Source of the DNA: an uncultured Oscillospiraceae bacterium
GTDB taxonomy: Bacteria; Bacillota; Clostridia; Oscillospirales; Oscillospiraceae
Reading direction: 5' to 3'
DNA length: 58,592 nucleotides
NCBI GenBank assembly: GCA_934667815.1
Contig: CAKUMO010000017.1
Span: forward strand, 1 to 58,592
The notes under the pieces are model-generated. The model was not told where the DNA came from. It made no database searches and saw only the letters and a list, made by a program, of their open reading frames with translations. Every line of letters begins with the position of its first letter. Within the stretch, counting starts at the first letter, position 1. The position numbers were made by a program, and so were the translations under genes. Positions 8,384 through 15,855 of the stretch are shown piece by piece.

Positions 8384-8491
8384 GTTGCGGCCGCATTCCT
8401 TCGCGATTGCCTTGATTCCGGTGCCGTTCAGGGCGTGATCGGCGTAACAGACGATTCGGAGGAGATTTTCAAGATTTTCCGGAAACAATAA
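8384..8491 (+). pseudogene. Possible decayed coding remnant
   Basis: The stretch 8110-8490 has no complete gene. Its last 35 codons, up to TAA at 8489-8491, read like the C-terminus of a soluble protein (GVIGVTDDSEEIFKIFRKQ) but begin directly after an in-frame stop with no start codon. This may be the tail of a deleted gene; chance is not excluded and no family is recognised. Confidence 0.25.
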
Positions 8492-8520
8492 AACCGCCGT
8501 CATTCCCGGACGGCGGTTTT
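8490..8520. terminator. Bidirectional intrinsic terminator
   Basis: A 12-bp stem AAAACCGCCGTC / GACGGCGGTTTT surrounds a short loop. Both strands therefore end the stem in TTTT. It lies just downstream of the minus-strand membrane protein at 8528 and also downstream of the AraC-type gene. Confidence 0.85.
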
Positions 8521-8527
8521 GCATTCT

Positions 8528-8956
8528 TTAATCCTCAAGCATGGTTCCATTCTCATCGAAGTAGACCCACGCGGCGGTGTAGCCGTCGTCAGCGATGTAG
8601 ACGGTTTTATAAACATACTTACCGTTTGCGCCGGAGGTCGAAAAGTCGGCAGAAAGTATCTGCCCGTTTTCTGTTTGCAGAGCGGCGGCCCTGATGCCCT
8701 CGGCATCGTAGAAGGTGCGGGTCTGATAAGAGCCGTTGAAGCGCGAGGTGTAGGTCTCCGTCACGCAGTAGGAGCCGTCGCTGAATTTGACGGTAACTGT
8801 GTCTGTCAGCTTGTAGCGCGTACCGTTCAGAATGTAAAGCAGCAGCGCCAGTACCGCGCCCAGCACCACGAGCCAGAACAGCGCGGTCAGCATAGCGCGC
8901 TTGTTGTGCGTGCCCTTGGTGAATTCCCGTTTGTCCTTGCGTGCTCTGTCTGCCAT
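8528..8956 (-). CDS. Small single-pass membrane protein of unknown function
   Basis: 142 residues from the ATG at 8956, chosen because GGAGGT lies 5 bases upstream (the frame is open to 9001). A highly charged N-terminus (ADRARKDKREFTK) is followed by one hydrophobic segment at about residues 22-44 and a roughly 100-residue exported domain rich in Thr, Tyr and Gly, with repeated beta-like strands (VTVKFSDGSYCVTETYTS, YVYKTVYIADDG). By the positive-inside rule the C-terminal domain should be outside. No family is recognised. It appears monocistronic, between tRNA-Arg and a terminator. Confidence 0.65.
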   Translation of the reverse strand: MADRARKDKREFTKGTHNKRAMLTALFWLVVLGAVLALLLYILNGTRYKLTDTVTVKFSDGSYCVTETYTSRFNGSYQTRTFYDAEGIRAAALQTENGQILSADFSTSGANGKYVYKTVYIADDGYTAAWVYFDENGTMLED

Positions 8957-9026
8957 CGAGTACCTCCGAAGCTGTTTTGTATACTGTAAACGAAATTGCA
9001 TGGAATGTCAAGAGAATGCGATATAC

Positions 9027-9060
9027 CAAAAACGACAGATCCCGAATGGAATCTGTCGTG
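9027..9060 (-). terminator. Terminator of tRNA-Arg
   Basis: On the minus strand ACGACAGAT (9059-9051) pairs with ATCTGTCGT (9040-9032), followed by a T-run. It begins 4 bases after the tRNA CCA end. Confidence 0.8.
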
Positions 9061-9063
9061 ATT

Positions 9064-9140
9064 TGGTACGCCGGAAGGGACTCGAACCCCCGACCTACTG
9101 GTTCGTAGCCAGTCACTCTATCCAACTGAGCTACCGGCGC
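9064..9140 (-). tRNA. tRNA-Arg (ACG)
   Basis: Complete cloverleaf with encoded CCA. The anticodon stem ACTGG/CCAGT holds loop CTACGAA, giving anticodon ACG, whose A34 is normally deaminated to inosine to read CGN codons. The T arm carries GGTTCGAGTCC. The unit has its own promoter and terminator. Confidence 0.95.
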
Positions 9141-9170
9141 ATAAGCTCATTATCTCTAATGTGCTCATAT

Positions 9171-9199
9171 ATAATAGCACGCGCCTTTGAAAAATGCAA
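9171..9199 (-). promoter_or_regulatory. Promoter of tRNA-Arg
   Basis: On the minus strand TTGCAT (9199-9194) and TATTAT (9176-9171) are 17 bases apart, about 30 bases before the tRNA 5' end. Confidence 0.65.
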
Positions 9200-9232
9200 G
9201 TGTTTTTTTTGCTTTTTTTGAAAATTTTCCTT

Positions 9233-9826
9233 TTATATTCGCGCACGCCGTCCGGACGGAGGCAAGGAAGTCTCCACTGCGCGCAGGATCAGCAGAACGC
9301 ACAGGAGAATCGGCCACGGCCCTGCGTGCCAGACGCAGGTCAGATAGACGGCACACGCCGCAACGGCGGTCAGACAGACCCCCGAGATGAGTTTTTCAGC
9401 GATACATGCCGCAGCGTCGTTCAGCAGCATATGCAGAAGTGCCCGCAGAATTCGTCCCCCGTCCAGCGGATAGAGCGGTAGAAGATTGAAAAAGAGCAGC
9501 AGCAGATTCACCAAAGCAAAGGCCGGATTTTTGTGCAAAAAGGCCAGAGTACAGAGTAAATTCACAAGCGGTCCGGCAGCAGCGGCCAAGACCTCCTGCG
9601 GATAGCGCAGCGGCTGCGTGTGAATGACCGCGCCCGTGAGCTGAAAGCTGACCTTATGTACCTGCACACGCATGCACCGCAGCGCGAGCAGATGTCCGGC
9701 CTCGTGCAGAGTCACGGCCAGCAGGAAGGGAAGAAATGTCTCTGCCGGGTCGAAGTAAAAATATGCGCACAGCAGCGCCACAAAGGCCGGACTGACCTCA
9801 AGATACTTCCGGATTTTCCACTGCAT
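9233..9826 (-). CDS. Site-2 protease family membrane metalloprotease (M50, SpoIVFB-like)
   Basis: 198 residues. An intramembrane zinc protease: the HEAGH motif in VTLHEAGHLLALRCM supplies two zinc ligands and the catalytic Glu, and NLLPLYPLDGGRILRAL carries the third ligand (Asp) in the LDG motif. Hydrophobic segments flank both. GGAGG sits 9 bases before the ATG at 9826 (or 6 before a GTG at 9829), which is why the longer frame to 9862 was not used. The start overlaps the upstream 82-codon gene by 29 bases. Length and topology resemble the SpoIVFB group that cleaves pro-sigma-K in sporulation; the substrate here is not shown. Confidence 0.82.
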   Translation of the reverse strand: MQWKIRKYLEVSPAFVALLCAYFYFDPAETFLPFLLAVTLHEAGHLLALRCMRVQVHKVSFQLTGAVIHTQPLRYPQEVLAAAAGPLVNLLCTLAFLHKNPAFALVNLLLLFFNLLPLYPLDGGRILRALLHMLLNDAAACIAEKLISGVCLTAVAACAVYLTCVWHAGPWPILLCVLLILRAVETSLPPSGRRARI

Positions 9827-10046
9827 CACGGAATACCTCCACAACCTCCGAAAGCCCTTCACCCGCGGAGAGACGTTCTAAAATGCCGGAAACGGCCTGC
9901 GCAATACGGCTTTCTGCACCGCTGACCCATCGGCCGACGCGCTGACCTGCCTCGGGAAATTGATACTTCAGCAGCAGCGCCGCAGTGACCAGACACAGAC
10001 ATAGCACGGCATTGCGGCGAAATCGATTACGAAAACGTTGAAACAT
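9798..10046 (-). CDS. Small membrane-anchored protein upstream of the M50 protease
   Basis: 82 residues from the ATG at 10046, where GAGG lies 8 bases upstream; a GTG at 10055 is in frame but overlaps the ribosome binding site. A basic N-terminus (FQRFRNRFRRN) and one hydrophobic segment (about 13-28) precede a short amphipathic tail. It overlaps the protease gene by 29 bases, so the products probably work together. In Bacillus SpoIVFB is preceded by its regulator SpoIVFA, and this could be a minimal counterpart. It lacks the peptidase-like domain of SpoIVFA, so the link is positional only. Confidence 0.6.
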   Translation of the reverse strand: MFQRFRNRFRRNAVLCLCLVTAALLLKYQFPEAGQRVGRWVSGAESRIAQAVSGILERLSAGEGLSEVVEVFRDAVENPEVS

Positions 10047-10101
10047 CCGGTTCACCTCAGAAATATTCTATGAACTTTCTGGCAAAATATACTTTTTGGA
10101 C

Positions 10102-10130
10102 TTGACAAAGTAGGCGGAAATGCTTATAAT
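10102..10130 (+). promoter_or_regulatory. Consensus promoter of tRNA-Pro
   Basis: TTGACA (10102-10107), a 17-base spacer, then TATAAT (10125-10130), 12 bases before the tRNA 5' end. Confidence 0.85.
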
Positions 10131-10142
10131 AATCCATGCTTT

Positions 10143-10219
10143 CGGGGTGTGGCGAAGTTTGGTATCGCGCTTGGTTCGGGACCAAGAGGCCGCGGGTTCA
10201 AGTCCCGCCACTCCGACCA
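10143..10219 (+). tRNA. tRNA-Pro (CGG)
   Basis: Complete cloverleaf with encoded CCA. The acceptor CGGGGTG pairs with CACTCCG including one G-T pair. The anticodon stem CTTGG/CCAAG holds loop TTCGGGA, giving anticodon CGG. It has its own consensus promoter and a downstream terminator. Confidence 0.95.
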
Positions 10220-10244
10220 TGTTAGGGCAATGAAAAAGATGCAT

Positions 10245-10281
10245 TGCCAAAAAACCTCGGAAATTCCGAGGTTTTTTGGCA
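10245..10281. terminator. Terminator after tRNA-Pro
   Basis: AAAAAACCTCGG (10249-10260), loop AAATT, CCGAGGTTTTTT (10266-10277). Flanking TGCC and GGCA extend the stem. It is symmetric and could work in both directions. Confidence 0.88.
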
Positions 10282-10614
10282 TCCATAGGGCGGAATTTTA
10301 CCCTTCCATTTCGTAGATGCGAAAAGGCGTTTTTCCCACACTGACAGGGGTTGAACCCAAACAGCACACTTTACATAGCCGCGACTTGCAAAAATGATAT
10401 GTTCCCAGCTTACTGGACACTGTTATTTGAATTGAATAATTGTTTCACAAAATGGATGCTTCCCGGAGTTTTATGGGAAGCATCCATTTTGTTTTGGCTT
10501 GAATTCTTCTGTTACTATTGTAATCAACAGTGTATTCTTTCTCACAACCGTAAAATATCTCATTTTCAGACGTTCAAAGAATGTTTCCGTAATGCAATTG
10601 AACTACTGTGTGCC
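10282..10614. other. AT-richer intergenic stretch with an 18-bp hairpin
   Basis: No convincing gene is present. The one long frame crossing this region on the plus strand overlaps the DHHW gene antisense and has no ribosome binding site. The only structure is a perfect 18-bp inverted repeat, 10447-10464 with 10475-10492, around a 10-base loop. Its right arm runs into ATTTTGTTTTGG, so it might act as a weak terminator. Confidence 0.5.
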
Positions 10615-10740
10615 TTAAAGGCCGAGCAGCTTGCGCATTTCTGCCTCCATCGTTCCGTTCTTTGCATACTCCAAAGTATCGCAAGGGCCGAAGCCGAGAA
10701 TGTACCGCAAATTCGATACATGATCTTCATATTTCGGGTA
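10615..10740 (-). other. In-frame 41-codon extension beyond the DHHW stop
   Basis: Directly after the TAA at 10743-10741 the same frame stays open for 41 more codons, from YPKYEDHVSNLRYILGFG to EAEMRKLLGL and TAA at 10617-10615. The composition is protein-like. It could be a natural extension lost by a nonsense change, readthrough, the tail of a deleted gene, or chance. Confidence 0.35.
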
Positions 10741-12129
10741 TTATTTCACGAGGCGACCCAGCCATGCGATATAGGCGTCGGAGGTCAGCATCATGGGATA
10801 GTTCAGGATGATGCAGTCCGAAACGCCCTGCTCCTTGGCAAAGCTCGTCAGGTCGAGCGAGGGCTTGCCGTCGCGGTTGAACTCACGGGGGTCGATGACA
10901 ATGATCTTGCTGTAATGGCTCGTGAGCCACGGCGCAAAGGCGTTGCCATAGGATTCTTTGATTAGAATGCACACCGGGCCGTCCGTGTCGGTGTCGATTG
11001 TCGCAATCGGATGATCGCCGCCGAGGAAGCACAGATACTTGTTCGACACATTGCCGACACCGCTGATGACGCTCAGGCCGTCATAGGAATCGGTCAGGGA
11101 GGAATCGGAATAGACGCGCAGATTCGTCTTGGCATAGGGCTTGTAATAGAACACCGTATCGGGATTATCCTTGAGGATCTGGCTCTGCGGATAATCGCTC
11201 ATGAAGGTGTACATCGAGCCGACAAAGCCGTCGACCTGCCCGGTCTCGAACTTGCTCAGCGGCTCCGCCTTCCATCCCTTCGCCTCGCAGAAAGCCGTGT
11301 AGGCATAGTACGCGCCGAGCTGCGTCCAGTGGTGGTCGGTGCGGAAATAGATATACTCCTGCGTGTGCTGCGCCAGCTTGGAATAGGAATCCACCGTCTT
11401 GACCGAGCTGTCCATCTTTCTGTAGGTGTAGTCGATCATGTCCTTTTGTCCGTACTCGCCGGTGTGGTACTCCTCAGAGGTGTAGAACTCCGCAGAGTTC
11501 GGCACAAGCATACTGTACGTTGTGATCCCCTCGGCGGCCAATGCGCGAGAGATGTCAGAAACGGAAGCCGCGTAGCTGTCAAACAGGTCGTGCGAAGTAT
11601 AGGCAAGCTCCATCGCACGGTCGCCCACGAGGACAATCGCGCCGTAGCGCTCGGTGTCCGGGTCCGGCTCGTCGGTATGGTTGGGATCCTGCGGTGTGGT
11701 AGCCGACGGCTCCGTTGGCTCCTCGGAAGCCGAGGGGGCATCCGAAGCGGAGGGTTCGGTCGGTTCGGATGCGCTCGAGCTGCCCGAGGGCAGAGCCTCG
11801 CCGTGGTCGGCGCCGTTGTTCTTGCCGCTGATGATGATGTCCGCGCCGCCGGAGCTTCCCGTCAGGCCGGAGAAGTAATAAAATCCGTTGAGCTTGCGGT
11901 TGGAACTTAAAAACGACTCGCGGCTCGGGAAGGTATCGGCATAGAACGCGCCGAAATCCTCTCCGTAGCTGCCGTCGAGCAGCGACGAAAGCGTCAGCTT
12001 TGGCCGCGCCTTGAGTGAGCGGCGCTCGGACTCGGAATAGGTTGCGTCCTTGTCGAGCAGCGAATACATTCCGACGCTCAAAAGCACAAGCAGCAGCACG
12101 AGTGAGCAAATAGTATAGAGTTTTTTCAT
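10741..12129 (-). CDS. DHHW family protein (AlgJ/AlgX-like acetylation partner)
   Basis: 462 residues. An N-terminal membrane anchor (about 5-25) is followed by an extracellular SGNH/AlgX-like domain. The family motif DHHW is present near residue 265 in FRTDHHWTQLGAYYAY, with a downstream ILIKESYGNAFAPWL block. Between about 90 and 155 lies a low-complexity linker of Ser, Glu, Pro and Thr. Such proteins work with an adjacent MBOAT acyltransferase to O-acetylate extracellular polysaccharide or cell wall; here the MBOAT gene ends 9 bases upstream. The polymer modified is unknown. The frame continues past the TAA, as noted separately. Confidence 0.87.
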   Translation of the reverse strand: MKKLYTICSLVLLLVLLSVGMYSLLDKDATYSESERRSLKARPKLTLSSLLDGSYGEDFGAFYADTFPSRESFLSSNRKLNGFYYFSGLTGSSGGADIIISGKNNGADHGEALPSGSSSASEPTEPSASDAPSASEEPTEPSATTPQDPNHTDEPDPDTERYGAIVLVGDRAMELAYTSHDLFDSYAASVSDISRALAAEGITTYSMLVPNSAEFYTSEEYHTGEYGQKDMIDYTYRKMDSSVKTVDSYSKLAQHTQEYIYFRTDHHWTQLGAYYAYTAFCEAKGWKAEPLSKFETGQVDGFVGSMYTFMSDYPQSQILKDNPDTVFYYKPYAKTNLRVYSDSSLTDSYDGLSVISGVGNVSNKYLCFLGGDHPIATIDTDTDGPVCILIKESYGNAFAPWLTSHYSKIIVIDPREFNRDGKPSLDLTSFAKEQGVSDCIILNYPMMLTSDAYIAWLGRLVK

Positions 12130-12138
12130 GCCGTCACC

Positions 12139-13626
12139 TCAGAAATTCGCGTAAATGGAGGGCGAGCTTGTCGTTCCGAGCAGCGAGACCGTACACAGCC
12201 ACAATAGCAGCGCGACAAAGACAAACTGGCTCACGACGTACACCGCCTTTCCGGCCGTCACGCGCGACTGCACGCGGCGATTGCCCTTGCCCATGCCGAG
12301 CAGGCCGCTGTAAACAAAGCCGAACCAGCGCGGCAGCACGGAGGCTCCCAGTCCGCAGACCAGCAGCAGCGGCAGCGAATTGGAAAGCCGCGTGGCGGTG
12401 TTCGCATTGCTGAAGGGCGCACCGCCGAACATCGCGCCGAGGCTCTTGCCAACCTCGGCAAGGCTCGTGTGCGAGAACAGTACCCATCCGATCAGAACGA
12501 AGAACATGGTCACAAGGTTCCGCACAAGAAACGGCAGCTTTTCCAGCTTCGGCAGTATCTGCTTTTCAATGGCCAGAAGAACAAAGAAATACAGTCCCCA
12601 GAGGACAAAATTCCAGCTTGCGCCGTGCCAGAGGCCGGTCAGCGCCCACACGGCAAGCAGATTCAGAATCTGCCGTCCCTTTCCCTTTCGGTTGCCGCCC
12701 AGCGGGATGTAGACATAGTCGCGGAAGAAGCTGCCGAGCGTCATATGCCAGCGCCGCCAGAACTCCGTGATGGAGGTGGAAACATAGGGCAGGTCGAAGT
12801 TCTCAGGATAGCGGAAACCGAAAATGCGGCCAATGCCGATGGCCATGTCCGTATAGCCGGAAAAGTCAAAATAAATCTGGAACATAAACATCAGAGCCGA
12901 CAGCCAAGCGCCCACAACGGTCAGTCCTGACGGATCCTTGGCGAGGTCGGAGATGACCTTACCCGCATAGTCGGCCAGCAGGACCTTTTTTGCAAGGCCG
13001 GTCGCAAAGCGGAAAATTCCGTCGAAGATCATGCGCGGATTCGTGCGGCGCTGCTCGAGCTGCGGCGCAAGCTGTTCGTAGCGCACGATCGGCCCCTGCG
13101 CCATCTTCGGGAACATGCAGATATAAAGCAGATATTTGGAAAAGCGCTCCGCGCCTGCGGATTTGCCGCGGTAAATGTCAATGAGATAGGCCAGCGACTG
13201 GAAGGTATAAAACGAAATGCCCAGCGGCAGCGCGGTCGACGGCGCACGGAAGCTCGTGCCGAGCAGACTGTTCAGGCTCTGCGTCAGCGATTTCAACGCC
13301 GTGAGCAGCACGCCGCCGTCCACATGAATGCCGAAAATACCAAGGAAGAAATCCAGATACTTAAACAGCGCCAGTGCAAAGATGTTGATTGCAGCGGCGA
13401 TGACCAGCGTGGAGCGTTTTCCCTCCGTGAGCTGTGTTCCGAATATATAGTTGACATAAGATAATCCCAAAAGGAGCAGCAAATACATCGGCTGCCCCAC
13501 GGCATAGAAAAACAGACTTGCCGCGATCAGAACGATGTTCTTGCGCTGCACGCCGGGGATCAGGAAATAAACCGCCGCAGTCAGCGGCAAAAACACATAT
13601 ATAAAAAACAGGCTGGAGAACTCCAC
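12139..13626 (-). CDS. MBOAT family O-acyltransferase (AlgI/PatA/DltB-like)
   Basis: 495 residues with about ten hydrophobic segments. The MBOAT signature is clear: FWRRWHMTLGSFFRDYVYIPLGG near residue 290 and the conserved histidine in LWHGASWNFVLWG near 330. It would pass acetyl groups from cytoplasmic donors across the membrane to the DHHW partner encoded next. The start is GTG at 13626, preceded by GAGG about 9 bases away. A DltB role is less likely because no dltA, dltC or dltD is nearby. Confidence 0.9.
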   Translation of the reverse strand: MEFSSLFFIYVFLPLTAAVYFLIPGVQRKNIVLIAASLFFYAVGQPMYLLLLLGLSYVNYIFGTQLTEGKRSTLVIAAAINIFALALFKYLDFFLGIFGIHVDGGVLLTALKSLTQSLNSLLGTSFRAPSTALPLGISFYTFQSLAYLIDIYRGKSAGAERFSKYLLYICMFPKMAQGPIVRYEQLAPQLEQRRTNPRMIFDGIFRFATGLAKKVLLADYAGKVISDLAKDPSGLTVVGAWLSALMFMFQIYFDFSGYTDMAIGIGRIFGFRYPENFDLPYVSTSITEFWRRWHMTLGSFFRDYVYIPLGGNRKGKGRQILNLLAVWALTGLWHGASWNFVLWGLYFFVLLAIEKQILPKLEKLPFLVRNLVTMFFVLIGWVLFSHTSLAEVGKSLGAMFGGAPFSNANTATRLSNSLPLLLVCGLGASVLPRWFGFVYSGLLGMGKGNRRVQSRVTAGKAVYVVSQFVFVALLLWLCTVSLLGTTSSPSIYANF

Positions 13627-13661
13627 GAACTTCGACCTCGCTCAACATTTTTTCTCTAAAC

Positions 13662-13690
13662 AGGATACCAAAGAATCCGCGGAAAAGCAA
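13662..13690 (-). promoter_or_regulatory. Possible promoter of the MBOAT-DHHW operon
   Basis: On the minus strand TTGCTT (13690-13685) and TATCCT (13667-13662) are 17 bases apart, about 35 bases before the GTG start. Confidence 0.45.
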
Positions 13691-13731
13691 CAACAAATTG
13701 ACATAAAATTATTGCAATTCCGTGGCAAAGA

Positions 13732-15096
13732 TTACGTCTTGTCCGGACGTGCAACATCTCGTTGCAGCAGAAGCAGCGCCGTCAGATTTGGAAAGGCCAG
13801 CAGCGCATTCAGAATGTCGGCCATTTCCCACGCCGCGCTGACCGTCAGATACGGCCCGATCGCGACCGCCAGAATATAGAAAAAGCGATACAGCCGCACG
13901 GCGCTTTCGCGTCCACCCGTGAGATAGCGCAGGCATTGCTCGGCGTAAAAGCTCCAGCCGACGATGGTGGAAAAGGCAAAAAAGCACAGGCAAGCCATCA
14001 GGCAAAAGGACGACGTGCTTGCAGAAAGCGGCAGCGCCGTGTGCCACGCAAAGTCCGTGACCTGCACACCGACAAGTCCGGCCTGCTGCCACGCTCCCGT
14101 CACGACGAGGCAGAGGCCGGTCATCGTGCAAATAACGATCGTGTCAATGAACGTGCCGGTCATGGCGATCAGTCCCTGCCGCACCGGATCGGACGAGCGT
14201 GCGGCAGCCGCCGCGATGGGCGTGGTGCCGAGGCCAGCCTCATTGGTGAATACGCCGCGCCCGATGCCCATGCGCAGCGCGTTTTTCAGCGTGATCCCTG
14301 CGGCCGCGCCCAGCGCCGCACGCGGCGACAGCGCACTGCGCACAATCAATCCCACGGCTGCCGGAATCCGCCCTGCAAAACGCAGCAGAACAAAGAGCGA
14401 CAGCAGCACATACACGGCCGACATCAGCGGCACCAGCAGCTCGCACACACGCGAAATGCGCTTCACACCGCCAAGCAGAACCAGTCCCGCCGCAACGGTC
14501 ACGACCGCGCCGCTGATGACGACCGGCCAAGTGTAAGCATGCGCGCCCAGCATAAAGGCAAGCTGCGTTTTTCCCGCATCGAAGAAGTTTTCGACCGCAG
14601 CGGTAATGCTGTTGACCTGCGTGACCGTCCCGACTCCGAGAATGCCCGCGCCGACACCTGTTACGGCAAACGTCACGGCAAGCCAGCGCCATTTTTCGCC
14701 CAGCCCACGCTCGATGTAGAGGAACGGCCCGCCCAGCCACTGTCCGTTCTGTCGCACGCGGTATTTGACCGCGAGATAGCCCTCGGCGTATTGCGTGGCC
14801 ATGCCGAACACAGCCGCAACCAGCATCCAGAACAGTGCACCGGGGCCGCCGGCGCACAGCGCAGTCGCCACGCCGACGATGTTGCCCGTGCCGATGGTCG
14901 CGGCCAGCGACGTACACAGCGCGGCGTAAGACGAGATTCCGTCTGCGCCCGCTTCTTTTTTCACCACACTGCGCAGTGCGCGTCCGAGCTTTGTGATCTG
15001 CACCCCACGCAGACGCACGGTAAATATCATTCCCGTTCCGACAAACAGCAGCATCGTTGGCCAATCCCAGATCGCTGCGCCGATTCTTTCCAGCAT
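13732..15096 (-). CDS. AGCS family alanine/glycine:cation symporter
   Basis: 454 residues. A multi-pass transporter importing small neutral amino acids with Na+ or H+. Family blocks visible include LCTSLAATIGTGNIVGVATAL near the N-terminus, GPGALFWMLVAAVFGMATQYAE, and the central GRGVFTNEAGLGTTPIAAAAA. The start at 15096 (MLERIGAAIW) is placed 6 bases after GGAGGG; an in-frame ATG at 15102 abuts that site, and one at 15123 lies upstream of it. Its downstream neighbour is the MBOAT promoter region, so it is probably monocistronic. Confidence 0.9.
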   Translation of the reverse strand: MLERIGAAIWDWPTMLLFVGTGMIFTVRLRGVQITKLGRALRSVVKKEAGADGISSYAALCTSLAATIGTGNIVGVATALCAGGPGALFWMLVAAVFGMATQYAEGYLAVKYRVRQNGQWLGGPFLYIERGLGEKWRWLAVTFAVTGVGAGILGVGTVTQVNSITAAVENFFDAGKTQLAFMLGAHAYTWPVVISGAVVTVAAGLVLLGGVKRISRVCELLVPLMSAVYVLLSLFVLLRFAGRIPAAVGLIVRSALSPRAALGAAAGITLKNALRMGIGRGVFTNEAGLGTTPIAAAAARSSDPVRQGLIAMTGTFIDTIVICTMTGLCLVVTGAWQQAGLVGVQVTDFAWHTALPLSASTSSFCLMACLCFFAFSTIVGWSFYAEQCLRYLTGGRESAVRLYRFFYILAVAIGPYLTVSAAWEMADILNALLAFPNLTALLLLQRDVARPDKT

Positions 15097-15167
15097 GTAC
15101 ATCCCTCCGAAAAACAGCTTCACGAGAGCTTATTCGGAGAAGTTGTTTCGTATCCTTAAAAAGGAGA

Positions 15168-15196
15168 TTGTTTTTCCACGAAGTGCGTGTTATAAT
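15168..15196 (+). promoter_or_regulatory. Promoter of the DivIVA-like gene
   Basis: TTGTTT (15168-15173), 17-base spacer, TATAAT (15191-15196), about 38 bases before the ATG. Confidence 0.6.
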
Positions 15197-15234
15197 GAAG
15201 AAAAATGCGAATTTTTGATTGCGAGGGATACAAC

Positions 15235-15822
15235 ATGGCAACCGAGACCTTCCGCACCTCCCTGAACGGCTTCAACCGCACGGACGTTGTGCAGTTCATC
15301 CAGAAAATGACGACAAATCACGAAAAAGAACTGAAATCACTGCGCGAAGAAAATGAAAAGAACAGCGAAGCGCTGGAGCTGCTGCGCAGCGATTCTGCAC
15401 GCCTGGAGGCGCAGAATGCCGAGCTGACCGAAAAACTCGCCGCACTGGAAGCACAGAACGCCGAGCTGACTGCGCAGCTTGAAGCCGCAAAGAACGCCGT
15501 TCCCTCCCCCGCGCCTGCCGAAGCCCCGGCTGCGCCCGTCGCCGCACAGATTGCCGAACGCGAGCTGGCTGCCTATCGCCGTGCCGAGGGCATGGAGCGC
15601 AAAGCCCGTGAGCGCGCTGAGGCTACGACAAAGCTCCTGAAGGGCGTGTTTTCCAAAGCCACCGACCGTCTGAATGCAGGCAGCGAGGCGTTTTCTGCGG
15701 CTGTGGAAAAGTTCCGCGCGGATTATGAGCATTTGCAGCAGATTCTCTCCGAAGCTAAGGGTGTTTTTGACGACTCGGCGGAGGAAATCCGCGCCGCAGA
15801 CGCAGCTTTAGACGAGAACTAA
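15235..15822 (+). CDS. DivIVA/GpsB-like coiled-coil protein
   Basis: 195 residues from the ATG at 15235, preceded by GAGGG; the frame is open from 15205. The N-terminus FRTSLNGFNRTDVVQFIQKM matches the pattern of the DivIVA/GpsB membrane-binding head. A long coiled coil follows (about 25-85, heptads with repeated AQNAEL units), then an Ala/Pro-rich linker (about 88-103), and a second helical part. DivIVA-type proteins mark curved membrane at septa and poles; here the exact role is open, and the head match is partial. Confidence 0.6.
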   Translation: MATETFRTSLNGFNRTDVVQFIQKMTTNHEKELKSLREENEKNSEALELLRSDSARLEAQNAELTEKLAALEAQNAELTAQLEAAKNAVPSPAPAEAPAAPVAAQIAERELAAYRRAEGMERKARERAEATTKLLKGVFSKATDRLNAGSEAFSAAVEKFRADYEHLQQILSEAKGVFDDSAEEIRAADAALDEN

Positions 15823-15850
15823 ACCAAAACCGCCCGGGAGACCGGGCGGT
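15823..15850 (-). terminator. Intrinsic terminator between convergent genes
   Basis: ACCGCCCGG (15829-15837), loop GAGA, CCGGGCGGT (15842-15850). On the minus strand the stem is followed by TTTGGTTT, so it mainly serves the Spo0A-like gene; the plus side lacks a T-run. Confidence 0.7.
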
Positions 15851-15855
15851 CATGC

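Noticed and set aside
10351..10965. 204-codon plus-strand frame between tRNA-Pro and the DHHW gene
   Set aside because: No ribosome binding site, its second half is antisense to the DHHW gene, and no protein family is recognisable.
13762..15159. 465-codon plus-strand open frame opposite the AGCS symporter
   Set aside because: Shadow frame rich in Arg, His and Gln; the minus-strand gene has clear AGCS motifs and a ribosome binding site.
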